The notes under the pieces: model-generated
Seen by the model: the letters and a program-made list of their open reading frames with translations, nothing else
Database searches by the model: none
What the model was told of the DNA's origin: nothing
Assembly: GCA_021399435.1 (NCBI GenBank)
Contig: JAJTUP010000089.1
Coordinates: forward strand, 1 to 64,000
Length of the DNA stretch: 64,000 nucleotides
From: Diaporthe sp. PMI_573
Taxonomy: Eukaryota > Ascomycota > Sordariomycetes > Diaporthales > Diaporthaceae
Reading direction: 5' to 3'
Part shown: one piece after another, positions 9,430 through 19,646 of the stretch
Layout: each line of letters begins with the position of its first letter
Numbering within the stretch: the stretch's first letter is position 1
Translations under genes and position numbers: made by a program

Positions 9430-11044
9430 ATGAAGTCGTATTCTGAAGATGATGTGCATGACGCCCTTGATGCTGTCAGAGATGGCATGGGAAAACGAGA
9501 GGCTTCCAGGACCTGGCATATACCCTACACAACACTTCGACGACGTCTTGCTGGCGGAATAGGCCATATTGAAGCTGCTGACCCTCAGAGGCTTCTTTCT
9601 GACCATCAGGAGGACCAATTGGCTGCATTCTTAATCAATCAGAGTGCCCTGGGGATGACGTTAACCCGCTATGAAGCAAGAGCTCTGGCAGCCCGAATGG
9701 CGTACCCCGACGAAGACCACCCTCCCGTGGGAAGGAAGTGGCTTAGGGGCTTCTTCTCTCGTCACTCTACTCTTCGAAGCCGTAAGAATCAACGTGTTGA
9801 GGCTATTCGTCTTCAAGCAGCTACTAGAGAGAATGTTGGGTTATGGTTTGCCCTCCTTGAGTTGCCCATCGTGAAGAGAATTAAGCCGGCTAACCGTTGG
9901 AACGCTGACGAAGGCGGGTTGATGGAAGGTCGCTCAGAGAACACCCTCATGATCGGGTATTCTGACGATAGCCCTCTCCTTCAGAAGGACTATAATTCAC
10001 GGGCATGGACCTCTTTTATGGAGTGCGTATCGGCTACGGGCAGGGCCCTGCTTCCACTGATTATTTTCAAGGGAAAAAGCATACAGCAGCAGTGGTTTCC
10101 AATTGCCCTCGAAGATCACGATGGCTGGCAATTCACGGCGACGAAGAAGGGGTGGATGGAGGAAAGAATAGCCATTGAGTGGGTCAGAAGGGTATTTATC
10201 CCCCAGACAGCCCCTACGGACCCTTCTGAATGGCGACTTCTCGTAATCGATGGGCACCACACGCATACGACCGTCGATTTTATGTGGGAATGCTTCTCAA
10301 ATCGAGTATATATCGTTTTTTTTGCCGGCCCATACCTCCCATATGCTGCAACCCCTAGACGTTGCTATGTTCCACCCGCTGAAGCAGGCATTCAAAAAGT
10401 ATCTGCACCAATTGGGAGCGTACGAGTCGTCGACGGCGATGGGCAGGCGACGGTTTTTATACTGCTATCACAGGGCCCGAATCGACGCACTTACGGAGGA
10501 AAATATCTGTTCCGGGTGGAGGGGAGCAGGGCTCTGGCCAGTGTCTAAGCGGAAGGCACTCGGAAATCGAATGATCCTCAAAAACCACCAGAAAAAGCAG
10601 ACATCGTCAAAATCTGGTGGCACGAGAAGCTTCATTGATCAATCCTGCACACCGCAGACGTTTTCCCGGCCGTCAGAACCCATTTTTGCAACCCCCACGC
10701 GATCTCAAGAGATGAGAGGTTTAGTGGCCAGTTACACCCGTCGGAAACACTCGAGCCCCACACAACGACTACTCTTCAAAAAGCTTCTTAAGGGATATGA
10801 CGAGAAAGAGGTGCAATTGATGATGTCCTCACGAAAAAACCAGGCATTGGAAGCCCAAATTGAAGCCAGCACGAAGATCACAAGGAAGAAGGTCCAACTT
10901 GACCCAAATGGGGTATTTGCAGACATTGAGGCTATTCGGAAGGCCCAAATTGCGGTGGGGAGAGTATCAGAAGAAAACGACGATTCTGATGATTCCTCAA
11001 CACCAACGGAAGAGGGTTCCTGCATCGTTGTGGCGGGAAATTGA
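9430..11044 (+). pseudogene. pogo-like transposase, one frameshift
   Basis: The first frame (9430 to about 10320) has an N-terminal helix-turn-helix (YSEDDVHDALDAVRDGMGKR, psq-type), a CENP-B/Tc5-type second HTH (about residues 65-125), and the start of a DDE catalytic domain. RWNADEGGLMEG holds the first Asp (usually NxDE(T/K)G) and LLVIDGHHTH holds the second. After a run of eight T at 10316-10323 the sense frame moves by one base. The continuing frame (about 10320-11044) reads HTSHMLQPLDVAMFHPLK with the third acidic residue, then a long charged tail. A single indel in the T8 run would explain the break. Everything else is intact, including all three catalytic acidic residues, so loss of function is very recent, or the frameshift is a sequencing or slippage event. 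Confidence 0.88.
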
Positions 11045-11078
11045 GTTGGGAATAGTGGCATTCGTGGGTGGTGACGGT

Positions 11079-11140
11079 GGGCCGAATCAGGGGGTGGGCC
11101 GAATGTGGTACGGGTACGTTATAGCAAAGTGGGTGTACAC
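11079..11140 (-). repeat. Right terminal inverted repeat of pogo element
   Basis: Reverse complement of the left terminus. It includes the palindrome AGTGGGTGTACACCCACT at its outer side. Confidence 0.8.
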
Positions 11141-11274
11141 CCACTTGCAAATAGCTTCATTAGTAATCCACCCATCCACCAAGGCCACTATAGTGGGTGG
11201 GTGGAGAGACGCCGAACCCTGATTACGGCCTGGAGAAGCATGAACACCTGGATCTCAGCCGCTGTGATTTGCGA

Positions 11275-11815
11275 CTTCCATCTCGTGGAACAAAATTCTT
11301 CAAAAAGCGAGAGCCATTCTTAGCCCTGCAAGCAGTCTCCAGGTCGTCAACTGTATGCAAGGCTATGAATGCGCAATGCTGGAAGAATCGTCGCACAATG
11401 TCTGGGTTAGAGAACTAGTTACTGTCAGCTGCTGTTCGCATGGCTTGATTTTGGAAATTCTCGAGCATGCCTTTGAATCGCGTAACAAGATCGCCCATCT
11501 GATTGCCACCGAGAAGTAGCCGTTGTCTGTGTGATTGATGACAGAGAGGTAGTATTGGTCAAGCCCTCGTCCATGCTTTGCGGACAGGATCGCTTGCACG
11601 GCGTTCCTGACGAATCGATCCCTGGCCATCACCGTAGCCCCTTGGTTGCCATAGACCTTGGTCTCTTTCTGAGTCGGCTGCGACACAACGTGCCGATAGG
11701 TTGTCCGGGACTCTCTGGACTCGAGCTCTCCAAGCTCCGAATCGACCTCACTGAACACGAGCTTGTCGAACTCAAAGTCGTGGAAGATGTCGCAATGTAT
11801 TGGAATGCGGGATGG
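11275..11815 (-). pseudogene. Unknown protein, frameshifted
   Basis: Two minus-strand frames join into one coherent protein-like sequence. The upstream part (about 11815-11535) reads IPIHCDIFHDFEFDKLVFSE, then DRFVRNAVQAILSAKHGRGL and YYLSVINHTDNGYF. The frame then shifts near 11525 and continues LGGNQMGDLVTRFKGMLENF and DIVRRFFQHCAFIALHTVDD to about 11290. One stop (TAG) interrupts the second part. I do not recognise the family; no membrane segment or known motif is seen. The density of sensible hydrophobic-heptad patterning across the frameshift argues for a real, recently broken gene and not a chance ORF. Confidence 0.4.
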
Positions 11816-13355
11816 GATACTGAACGGACTAGATATTCTGTATTCTTATTGGATCTGTTCTTGTTGATCACACACAATCAACATCGGCAGCCTTGGAACT
11901 GGTTGACGCTGACGCCTCCAGATAGCGGAAGTGGTGCTAATCAGGGGCAACCTGCCATGCTCCATGAGATGCTCCAAGAGATTTCGCCCGCATAATGCAG
12001 CTCGCAGTGGTGCGCATTTGATAGACTTTGCTCGTGATAGCTTGGCGTGCGTGGCTGGGTGTGCGTGGCTGGGTGTGCACACTGGGGTCAGGAGGGAAGC
12101 AGAGAGGTGCCTGTGTCGTACGGCGGATGATCCAGACTTTCCGGACTGTGATTGTGCCCGCTTACCGTGTTGGATCGAGAGGCCTGTGGCTCCTGATCAC
12201 TAGGAATTTGCCACGGTCGGCGATCAGCTGCAGCTACCATTGTTTGCATGAGGATTGAGCCCGCATTTGCGATGTGGTAGTGCCAGACCCCCAGGCACAT
12301 TCACCATGGCTGCGTGAGGACCACGCCATTGACGGGTGGCGTCGCCAACCTGGCGTGGCAATGTGCTGGCATCCATGCATGCTCCAGGTTACCTGTTGCT
12401 TTGGATTGGCGGCTTGTTTTATGGCCGCCTGCACGTTGGTTCACTTTCAAATGGCGCCAGGCAGACAGGTAGCATCGGTGTGCGTGCCACATGGGTTCAA
12501 AGAGGCTCAGCTGGGTTGCCTTGAAATGGCTACCACGCTGCTAGCCAACCGCTGGCCCGTACGCTTAAGAGAGCCCATCTGCTCATCTGTTGGTACGGAT
12601 CAACGGACCCCAGCATCACAGTTGCCTCGGGTTGATTCAAGGGGAGTTGACAAGGGCGCATGGGTGTACTCTGCGGCCATAGCTTGCATGGGTCACACTG
12701 CCATGATACCCAATGCAGATATGACAATCGTTGAAAATCGCCCTTCCAAACAGTGTCTCATCGGCTCGGACCCATGCAATGGAATCCTCTCGACGCTACT
12801 TATGGAGATCGAGGGTTCAAGCGCTTTACTGGTCGCCCGGACGCGGCCGATCGCTGAGCAGCCAGTGAGCCCAAAGGCTGTTCCCTCGGACTTCCTTCCA
12901 CGTTTAGTCAGCTAAATTCTCCGAAAGCCACTGGCCAAGAAGTGGCGGCATCAAAGATAAGAACGAGGAAACCACACCTTGACGTGTTTGATAACGATTC
13001 GTCAGGACGGTGTGACAGGTTTTAGAAACCGTACCCGCGCACACCACACCATTCGAAGTGACACGGACGAATTCAAGCAGCCTGCTTGCTAGCAGGCGGC
13101 GTCGACAGTTTTCCCGCGCCCACTACACCAAGCCACACAACGAAAGATTACCCAAATAGGCCTCTTGCTCGCGGATTGCGGCAGAAGAGAATCGATCGGA
13201 TCGCCTTGTCTGCCGTGTCTTCGGCGCCAAGATTACACCACACTATTGTCTCCAAGCAAGCCCTGACGTGGCGTCTGGCGTTTTGCGAGCATGACCTGCC
13301 ATCCACTCTGCCGTATTCGTCTCGACGGCCCAGACGGGCTTCACGACCTCTCACG
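11816..13355. other. Intergenic, no convincing gene
   Basis: Several overlapping open frames exist, the longest at 12274-12915 (+). They have no recognisable motif, odd Cys/Trp-rich composition, and compete with frames on the other strand. A 14-bp direct repeat (GTGCGTGGCTGGGT) occurs at about 12047-12075. The last few hundred bases are probably the promoter and 5' UTR of the DUF6594 gene. Confidence 0.45.
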
Positions 13356-14215
13356 ATGAGCCCCCCAGCATCAGATGGTGGTGAACGAGGGCCCGCGGCA
13401 GACACGCTCCAGTTAACCCCAATCCTTTCCAGTGCTCAGGATTTCAAAAGCCTACGTGACCACATTCGGCGGATCGACGGGGATGAGGTGGGAAATGTTG
13501 CCGTACTTAGCTTCCGCGCGCTACAGCTCTACCGGATTGCCAAGCTGCAGGCCAGTCTCATAAAGTTGCAGAACGATGTGATGGAAGGTAGAGCGCGAGA
13601 GAGTCTTGAGAATACAGATCAGGATAAGCAGGCTGATGAGTTGATTCAGAGATATGGTGGGTAACGGGCTACACGCAAAGATCATCAGCTCAACGTTGGT
13701 TTCTTGCTGATGGCGCGGCAGCGAACGCAATTCGAAACTACGACACGTTGTCCCAAGCAATAACATTTTCACGGGGCACGAAATACGAGTTCCTGGGCAC
13801 GAACGAGGCATTCAAGGCCAGAGGGAGATCTGGAAAATCCAAGTGGTGGATCTCGCAAGGTGATCTCACCGCCGCGACCACCATCCCAGACTATGATGGG
13901 ATCGGGCCCCTCGGATTTCGTGAACTCGACAAAAAGAGGCTGATTGGGCGGGAGAACATGAAGGCTCTCAAGTCACGATTTGTCATGGCACTGTTCGGAG
14001 GCGTGTCGTTGATCGTTCCGATGTTGATAATGGCCCTACGTCCCAGCCTCGTGGTGGATCTGGTCACAACGTCGGCGGCGACTGTAAGTTTCGCCGCCGT
14101 GGTTACCTTCCTTGGTACGGATGCCAGCGGAAAGGATGTGCTGGCATCTACAGCAGCCTATACAGCCGTTTTGGTTGTATTTGTAGGAGCCAGCCTGCAG
14201 CCGAGCAATCAATAA
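13356..14215 (+). CDS. DUF6594 family membrane protein
   Basis: Proposed exons are 13356-13656 and 13689-14215 (275 aa). The N-terminal half is predicted helical or coiled-coil (FRALQLYRIAKLQASLIKLQ), as in DUF6594. After the splice the frame reads QRWFLADGAAANAIRNYDTL. The C-terminal region carries three hydrophobic helices (FVMALFGGVSLIVPMLIMAL; VDLVTTSAATVSFAAVVTFL; LASTAAYTAVLVVFVGASLQ) separated by very short loops, the hallmark of this fungal family. Function is unknown; it presumably sits in a membrane. The GT...AG intron inferred here is only 32 bp, unusually short; a donor upstream of 13657 or a small indel could be the real explanation. The start ATG at 13356 gives a family-like length; the frame is open further upstream. 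Confidence 0.7.
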
Positions 14216-15190
14216 TCCTTTTTGATCTGCTTCATCCTCGTTTTGTACGGTTTAATTATCGATTGTCCTCGCTAACCGTTGACAATTTGGAGGAAGCATG
14301 TGCGTATAGTTTCAAGGTGAATGTTATCAAGAGTTCTGCTAGCCGGGCTGTGCTCCGCATCTATTACTGCAGTCAATTACGGAGTAACACTTTCGACCAC
14401 AGCGATCACTAGTCTCCACGATCACAGCCCTCAAATTGCCAGATAAATAGAGCCGGGAAATTATGACAGCCACATAGCCTTATTTACAGCAGCTTCCCCC
14501 TCGAAGCTCAACAGGGCCGAAACAGAGACGAAAGGCATTTTCATTATGTGATCAGAAGTCGAAAAGACGAACGATGTGTACCTAGGTAGAGTAAATTCCG
14601 AGAAGAGCACCCTGTGTGTTGCCAGACAGCATGCAGGTTGCTGACTGGCGCCTGCACGTTTCGGCAACACTGGGAGCCGACAAATGAATGGCGTAACGAG
14701 GTCCAATTGGAAAAGTAAGGCTCTTGACCCTTCATTGCGCAGACGAATGGCAGGCCTGCTAGTGGCTGAACATCAACCCAAGGGTAAAAGTCCGTCAGTG
14801 AAACTGGGTACGTGCATCTCGTCGCACTGCGTCAATAGTACGCTACGATGTACGTCGCACTACTTCAAAAATGTGCCACCTCGTAGAAGCCGCCGGTTTG
14901 GGGTCCTTGACTCTTGATTGCAAAGAGGATTTGCTGAGATACGCTGGTCTCGATACGCATCGTGCCGCCAAGCATAGTTCCCACCACTGTGCTGCCCAGT
15001 GGTTGCTGACGAACGATGGACAACGGAGTGCCTCCAAGTTGAGCCATCTACCAAAACCAACTTGTTGTAAAGGCTTCACTCAGGCTAGCTTGCCTTTCTC
15101 TTTCCTCTTCTATATAAAATAATAAAATTTTAAATACCTTTTTCTTACTAAATTAGCTTATATATTAATAAGAAATCTAAAATTGAAATA
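14216..15190. other. Intergenic, no convincing gene
   Basis: Balanced composition to about 15100, then an abrupt fall into AT-rich sequence. Short overlapping frames on both strands carry no motif. Confidence 0.5.
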
Positions 15191-15263
15191 AAAAAGTATT
15201 TTAATTTGAGAACGGAGATTCGCACAGAAAAAACCGGAGGGTACACAGATACCTGCTGGCCCC
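15191..15263 (+). repeat. Left TIR (73 bp) of MITE
   Basis: Exact reverse complement of 15791-15863. The outer 16 bases are AT-only, so the true element end may be at the GAGAACGGAG string and the outer part may be shared flank. Confidence 0.85.
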
Positions 15264-15790
15264 ACTTCTATCAGCCAATCAGAGTCCGCCATTCAACCTC
15301 AGCTCACCACCCCCAGGTGCCCTTTGCAGCTGCAACGACCTCTAACCTGCAAGGCCGCCTCCACCCCCAAACTCAACACCACCACACCACATTAACAAAT
15401 TGCTATAGTAATTAAATACTCGTCAGGATCAATTAATTCGGCATTAGAAATACCCTCTAGTTGATCAGATCTCGATTAACTGGTGTTGCAGTAATAGCGT
15501 AGTTGCCTGATTACTCTGGTCTCAAGGCGTAGTAGCAAGCTGACTATCACAACTGGAACAACAACATCACCGCAACCAACCACCGGCAAGGAGGAGATTC
15601 ACAACGAGATCATAGTGCGCACAGACTATATGGGCACGAAAACACCACGGATTTGCTCGATTTGGGCCCTAACGAGTGTGTAGATAGTTACATTTGTGCA
15701 GAAATGATGAGGACAGTCAATTATTGTAGATGCAGCGTTGAAATAGCGTTGTGTATGGTGAATTTGGTGTGGGGCGCTATATTTGCACTA

Positions 15791-15863
15791 GGGGCCAGCA
15801 GGTATCTGTGTACCCTCCGGTTTTTTCTGTGCGAATCTCCGTTCTCAAATTAAAATACTTTTT
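15791..15863 (-). repeat. Right TIR (73 bp) of MITE
   Basis: Exact reverse complement of 15191-15263. Confidence 0.85.
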
Positions 15864-16068
15864 AATAACTTTTATATAAAGTTAATAATAATAAATTAAC
15901 TTATATTAAAAATTAATTAATTAATAAAATTAAAATCTTTATTATTTTGATTTATTGAGAAGATTTAAAAAATATAAATAATTTATATATATACTTTATC
16001 TAACTATGCTAGACCATATTATTTATAAATATTATATATTATTAGAGTTGTAACTATATAACTATATA
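15864..16068. other. AT-rich spacer
   Basis: Very AT-rich sequence with no recognisable gene or repeat, consistent with RIP-bleached DNA. Confidence 0.5.
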
Positions 16069-16076
16069 ACTGTGAC

Positions 16077-16492
16077 CAGAGTTGTGACAACTCAACTATA
16101 CATCTACTATACACTTTTTTAAATATTCTTTATTTCTTTAAATAATTAATTTAAAGATATAGTAATATAATAAACTAATATTAAAATCTTTTTTTAGATT
16201 TAATTAGTATTTTTTCCAAGGGTTAGGGTAATAGGGGGGGCTTATTACAGGGGGGTAAAAATTAAAGAAAATTGGACCTTAACTATACAAAAACTCACTA
16301 ACTTTAATCCCTGTATATAGCATTACATAATACCCCTAACCCTATAAAAAATATATCATTATGAAGTTTAGAAGCAGAACTATCATGTGATATAGGTTTC
16401 TTTATATAACTATATTTATTTATAAAGATATTAGTGATTAAAAACGTGTATAGTTGTATAGTTGGATGTATAGTAAAAGTGTCACAACTCTG
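16077..16492. mobile_element. hAT-type MITE with 8-bp target duplication
   Basis: A 416-bp AT-rich element with 13-bp terminal inverted repeats CAGAGTTGTGACA (16077-16089) and TGTCACAACTCTG (16480-16492). It is flanked by an exact 8-bp direct repeat ACTGTGAC at 16069-16076 and 16493-16500. CAG-type ends and 8-bp duplications are diagnostic of hAT elements. A second internal inverted block (ACTATACATC / GGATGTATAGT) lies just inside the termini. No ORF of significance, so it is non-autonomous. It inserted at the edge of the solo LTR that follows. Confidence 0.88.
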
Positions 16493-16494
16493 AC

Positions 16495-16693
16495 TGTGAC
16501 GGCAGCCAAGGTAGGCAAGCCACCTGGCCGTCACAAGGACCCTAACCCTTAGCCCCACAGTCGCGTCAAGACTTCGCGAGCCAGAGACCGCCAGAGCTTC
16601 GCTCTCCCCTTTCTTCTCCTCTCCTCAGCTTAGAATATTCGTTGATAGCGCCAATAGACCCAGCTCCCATGCTGCAACTCGCTGGCCGTGACA
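16495..16693 (-). repeat. Solo LTR, family also at 19444-19646
   Basis: Read on the minus strand it begins TGTCACGGCCAGC and ends GGCTGCCGTCACA (TG...CA). It is about 200 bp long and closely similar along its length to 19444-19646 on the plus strand, sharing blocks such as GGGAGCTGGGTCTATTGGCG. Its right-hand end on this strand contains the ACTGTGAC string duplicated by the hAT MITE insertion. Confidence 0.8.
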
Positions 16694-17125
16694 CATGGAA
16701 GCTGTTGTATTGGCACTATGTACGAAGATTCTAAGCTTAAGGAGAGAAGAAGAAAGAAAAGAAACTCGCGATGTGCGACGCGTTGGAGAAGTTTAATAAC
16801 CGTGGTCCGTGCCTGTGGCAGGGACCAGCCCCTGCCGGCACCTTGTGGCGGTGTCAGCGCGTTTACTGGTGACGACCGTTACACCTTTCTAGATATAAAT
16901 AAGAAGGTTCCTTCTTAAGAAATAACTAGTTAGTTAGCAAGTAAAAAAGCAAACACAACAACTACAATACACTATATATTCGACTATTATACTATTCCCC
17001 TATCGATCTACATGACCTCTAAGATTAACAAGCTCTTAGAGCATATTGAACCGGCGCAACAAAATGTTGGTAGCTGGCAAGCACGAGCAGAGGAGACCGA
17101 TTGTGAGCTCAACGAGTCTATATAA
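16694..17125 (+). mobile_element. Truncated 5' end of an LTR retroelement
   Basis: From 16694 the sequence resembles the same LTR family in plus orientation (ATTCTAAGCTTAAGGAGAGA), diverging from it further on. It is followed by an AT-rich leader with a TATAAATA string near 16900, then a short gag-like start at 17012. It is thus the LTR and leader of a retroelement head-to-head with the solo LTR. The element stops abruptly at about 17125 where a rhodopsin-domain gene begins. Confidence 0.5.
17012..17125 (+). pseudogene. Retroelement gag N-terminal fragment
   Basis: 37 codons, MTSKINKLLEHIEPAQQNVG followed by a charged stretch and a TAA stop. Its position a short distance after an LTR-like sequence and its helical charged composition suggest a gag N-terminus. 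The rest of the element is absent. Confidence 0.35.
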
Positions 17126-17127
17126 TA

Positions 17128-18194
17128 AATGTGTTAGCTAGTCTATGCTGCGTGCTGGGGAATCGGCAACTGACACTGTTATGCTTTGGTAGACAAAGTC
17201 CGAAGTGACGTCTTTTGATTCTATAAACTTGATGACGTTGTAGAGACGATAGATTGACACGGCCGTGGCAACGCCCCCAGCACCAAGCAACACCATGATC
17301 TTTATCTTCTCTCGCATCGGAGAACGCAGAGACCATGTTAACGGGACAGGCAATATCAGGATAACGAGGTCGGTGACGATGGCTAGCGTCGTATCCGCAA
17401 TGAAGATCTTGCGTTGCTGCAGACACTTGCCCTTTACTGATTGGTCCCAGAAGGCTCTGATAGGGGTGCAGATGATGGTTTTTGCAATTTGGTTTGGTAT
17501 GTAGGTGATAAAGAGCGCGATTATAAAGATATGAATGGCCCAAGAAACGCTTTTTCTGACTGAAAATACTCGAGCGATGAGGAGGAGAAGCGTAACTTTG
17601 ATGGCGTAAGCTACCGGGCAGTAGATGATAGATCCAATGTAGAGCCACTACCGTGTAGACACATGTTATGTCAGTTCCAAGCACCCGCTACCAAGGGATT
17701 ATAGACTCACCTTGAGTATTTCCAGGTAGTCCTGGGGTTTTACCTCCCATGCATGATATCCTTCTCCATGGTAAATCACTTTATCCCAACGAGGTGAGCA
17801 TGTATGCTTGTAACGGTAGCAAGGAGAGGAACTCTTACTAATACTGGTGGCCGCGGAATAGAGGACAAACAACGCCTACGACTCCTTGTCAGCGTTTGCG
17901 AAATACTGGGTATTAACCGGCCGTACCCAAGCTGTTGTGCAAGTTACTTAGATATGTCAGCAACTTGCTCTCTATCCGTAACTCCACTTGCTGAAACATA
18001 CTATCTTCGAGGAGAATTTTGCGAGTTATCCAAACCTTGGCGTATGTTCGGGTGAAGAAGAAGAAGAAAACGAGCGCATTGCATACGACGAGCCAGGTTA
18101 GGAGAAGTGTCCTCCCGGCATCTTTTGGGTTTTCTATGTTTGGGAATACGCCAGTGGGAGGCGGGGCAATACCTGGATAAGATGGTACGGTCAT
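17128..18194 (-). pseudogene. Rhodopsin-domain integral membrane protein, 3' truncated
   Basis: Minus-strand gene of the fungal seven-helix rhodopsin-domain family related to PTH11-like proteins. The first exon begins MTVPSYPGIAPPPTGVFPNI and holds the first helix (LLLTWLVVCNALVFFFFFTR), ending at a GTATGT donor after ILLEDS. A middle exon reads RWDKVIYHGEGYHAWEVKPQ, ending at GTGAGT. The main exon reads YCPVAYAIKVTLLLIARVFS, IPNQIAKTIICTPIRAFW and TDLVILILPVPLTWSLRSPM, then SIYRLYNVIKFIESKDVTSD. The last helix and C-tail are missing because the frame runs into retroelement DNA at about 17128. One in-frame stop or an extra intron lies near 17860. Function is unknown; the family is membrane-bound, and PTH11-type relatives are proposed receptors. 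Confidence 0.75.
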
Positions 18195-19443
18195 GACTGC
18201 AGTTGCCTTCCTGCGGCTAACAACAAAGGAAGAGAACTTGATCACACTTTGCAGACTTATAATCCCATCGCGGGGCTCCTTGGTTTGGGATTTTGAAATA
18301 TGTGGCGATGACGGCTAACATTTAAAAGAACCAAAGTAGTCGACGAGCTGTACTCAGTTCCATTCCGTCCTGTTAGTAAACATATCAGAAAGCCATGGCC
18401 ATACGAGGTTGCAGACCTGGACGGCTGAACGTCATCGAAATGTCACAACGGGCTTATCAAGGGACCGGCGCGCCAGAATTGACCGTATTCGTAACGACAC
18501 GTGTTTATCACAACAGACAGGGAGACGTCGTTGGGGCCAGCACACGTTTGACACTTGCACTACTCCTTTCTAGCGCTGTTTCTTCGAATCATAATCGCAG
18601 CCAAGGGTGGTCCACTCCGCACTAGAGATATTTCTGCCTATTACAACCGCAGCCAGACGAGGTCATGTGGCGCTATGTGCGCCGTTGGCGGCCTCGTCGC
18701 TGGTTAGATCCATGGCGCGGGCGGCGTTGGTAATCCGGACTCGTACCAGGGCCAGAGATGGTGGGACGCCACACGCAAGTGGGCGTTACTGGAGCCGACG
18801 GCAAAGGCCGTGTCTCTTCTCTCTTCCCGCGTTGACTCTGTGACATGTCGTCTTAGTATGCAATCCTTATCCCCTTTGGGCGATAGTAAGGCTAGCAGGT
18901 GTTGGTTCTGCAACTGATGTGCAAATGGGATTGCTGCCGGCAGCTCTCCCCGCATGTCGAATCCCTGGACACGACAGAAAGCATCACAGGGACGCCAAAT
19001 CCTCCCAGTCGGTACGATGGGCACAGATACACGTCACACCCCAAATGTGTATGTGAACGTAAGGTACAGAGTATATATGAAACCAAGATTGGCCCATCCC
19101 TCGAGAGGCAACATTGGCAACACTTTGCCAAGCCTGATTAAGTAAGCATTTTATGAAGCTCTGATTGGCTGCAGCTAATTTCTGATAGTGCGAACACTTT
19201 GTTGCCCAACCTTCGTACACACACACTGCAAAACAAGTTTTAGAAACGCTTAACGGCTATTTGCTAGCCAACACCACGAAAGTCGTCCTTCTTCGCTATT
19301 TGAATGGCGACGAGCACATTCCTCGAGGGTTCTCGCCCAGAAGGCGCTGATTCTAGTGTTGAAGAGCCCATCGTGCCGCCGGCAACTGCTTCGGCCGAGC
19401 ATTTCCAACCAATGTCCCTTTAGAGCCGCTATATGGTTGTCAA
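18195..19443. other. Intergenic, no convincing gene
   Basis: Balanced composition with many short overlapping frames on both strands and none with a recognisable motif. It should contain the promoter of the minus-strand rhodopsin-domain gene. Confidence 0.45.
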
Positions 19444-19646
19444 TGTCACGGCCAGCACGAGATGCAGCATGGGAGCTGGGTCTATTGGCGCTATCAACGA
19501 ATATTCTAAGCTAAAGAGAAAGAAGGAAAAAGGGAGAGCGAAGCTCATGCGATCCCTGGACTACGTAAAAGTCTTGACGCAACTGTGGGGCTCAGGGTTA
19601 GGGCCTTGTGACGGCCAGGGTTTGCTTGACCGTGGCTGCCGTCACA
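19444..19646 (+). repeat. Solo LTR (TGTCACGGCC...GCCGTCACA)
   Basis: 203 bp starting TGTCACGGCCAGCACGAG and ending GGCTGCCGTCACA, the plus-strand counterpart of 16495-16693. Both ends carry the short inverted repeat TGTSACGGC, and internal blocks are conserved. No internal retroelement DNA lies beside it and no clear 5-bp duplication was found. Confidence 0.75.

Larger units (their letters stand above)
9240..11152 (+). mobile_element. pogo/Fot-type Tc1-mariner DNA transposon
   Basis: A 1.9-kb element with imperfect inverted termini of about 60 bp: left 9249-9309 and right 11079-11140. Both contain GTGTACACCCACT and CCCACCCCCTGATTCGGCCC (or its complement). The right end carries the 18-bp palindrome AGTGGGTGTACACCCACT. 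Precise ends and the expected TA duplication could not be fixed. It encloses one transposase gene with a single frameshift, and base composition is not RIP-biased, so it is a young copy. It lies next to hAT fragment B. Confidence 0.8.
15191..15863. mobile_element. MITE of the Mutator-like (MULE) family
   Basis: A 673-bp element bounded by perfect 73-bp inverted repeats (15191-15263 and 15791-15863; hand-checked identical). The repeat core GGAGATTCGCACAGAAAAAA resembles GGATATTCGCACCCAAAAAA in the TIR of the larger MULE at 20256-22018. The internal DNA after the left TIR (about 15264-15560) is also similar to that element over roughly 300 bp, including the ATTACTCTGG and AACTGGAAC blocks. It has no coding capacity. 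It appears to be a deletion derivative of the same family. Confidence 0.85.

Noticed and set aside
12274..12915. Long plus-strand frame of 213 codons
   Set aside because: No motif, Cys/Trp-rich odd composition, and competing frames on the other strand; nothing around it supports a gene.
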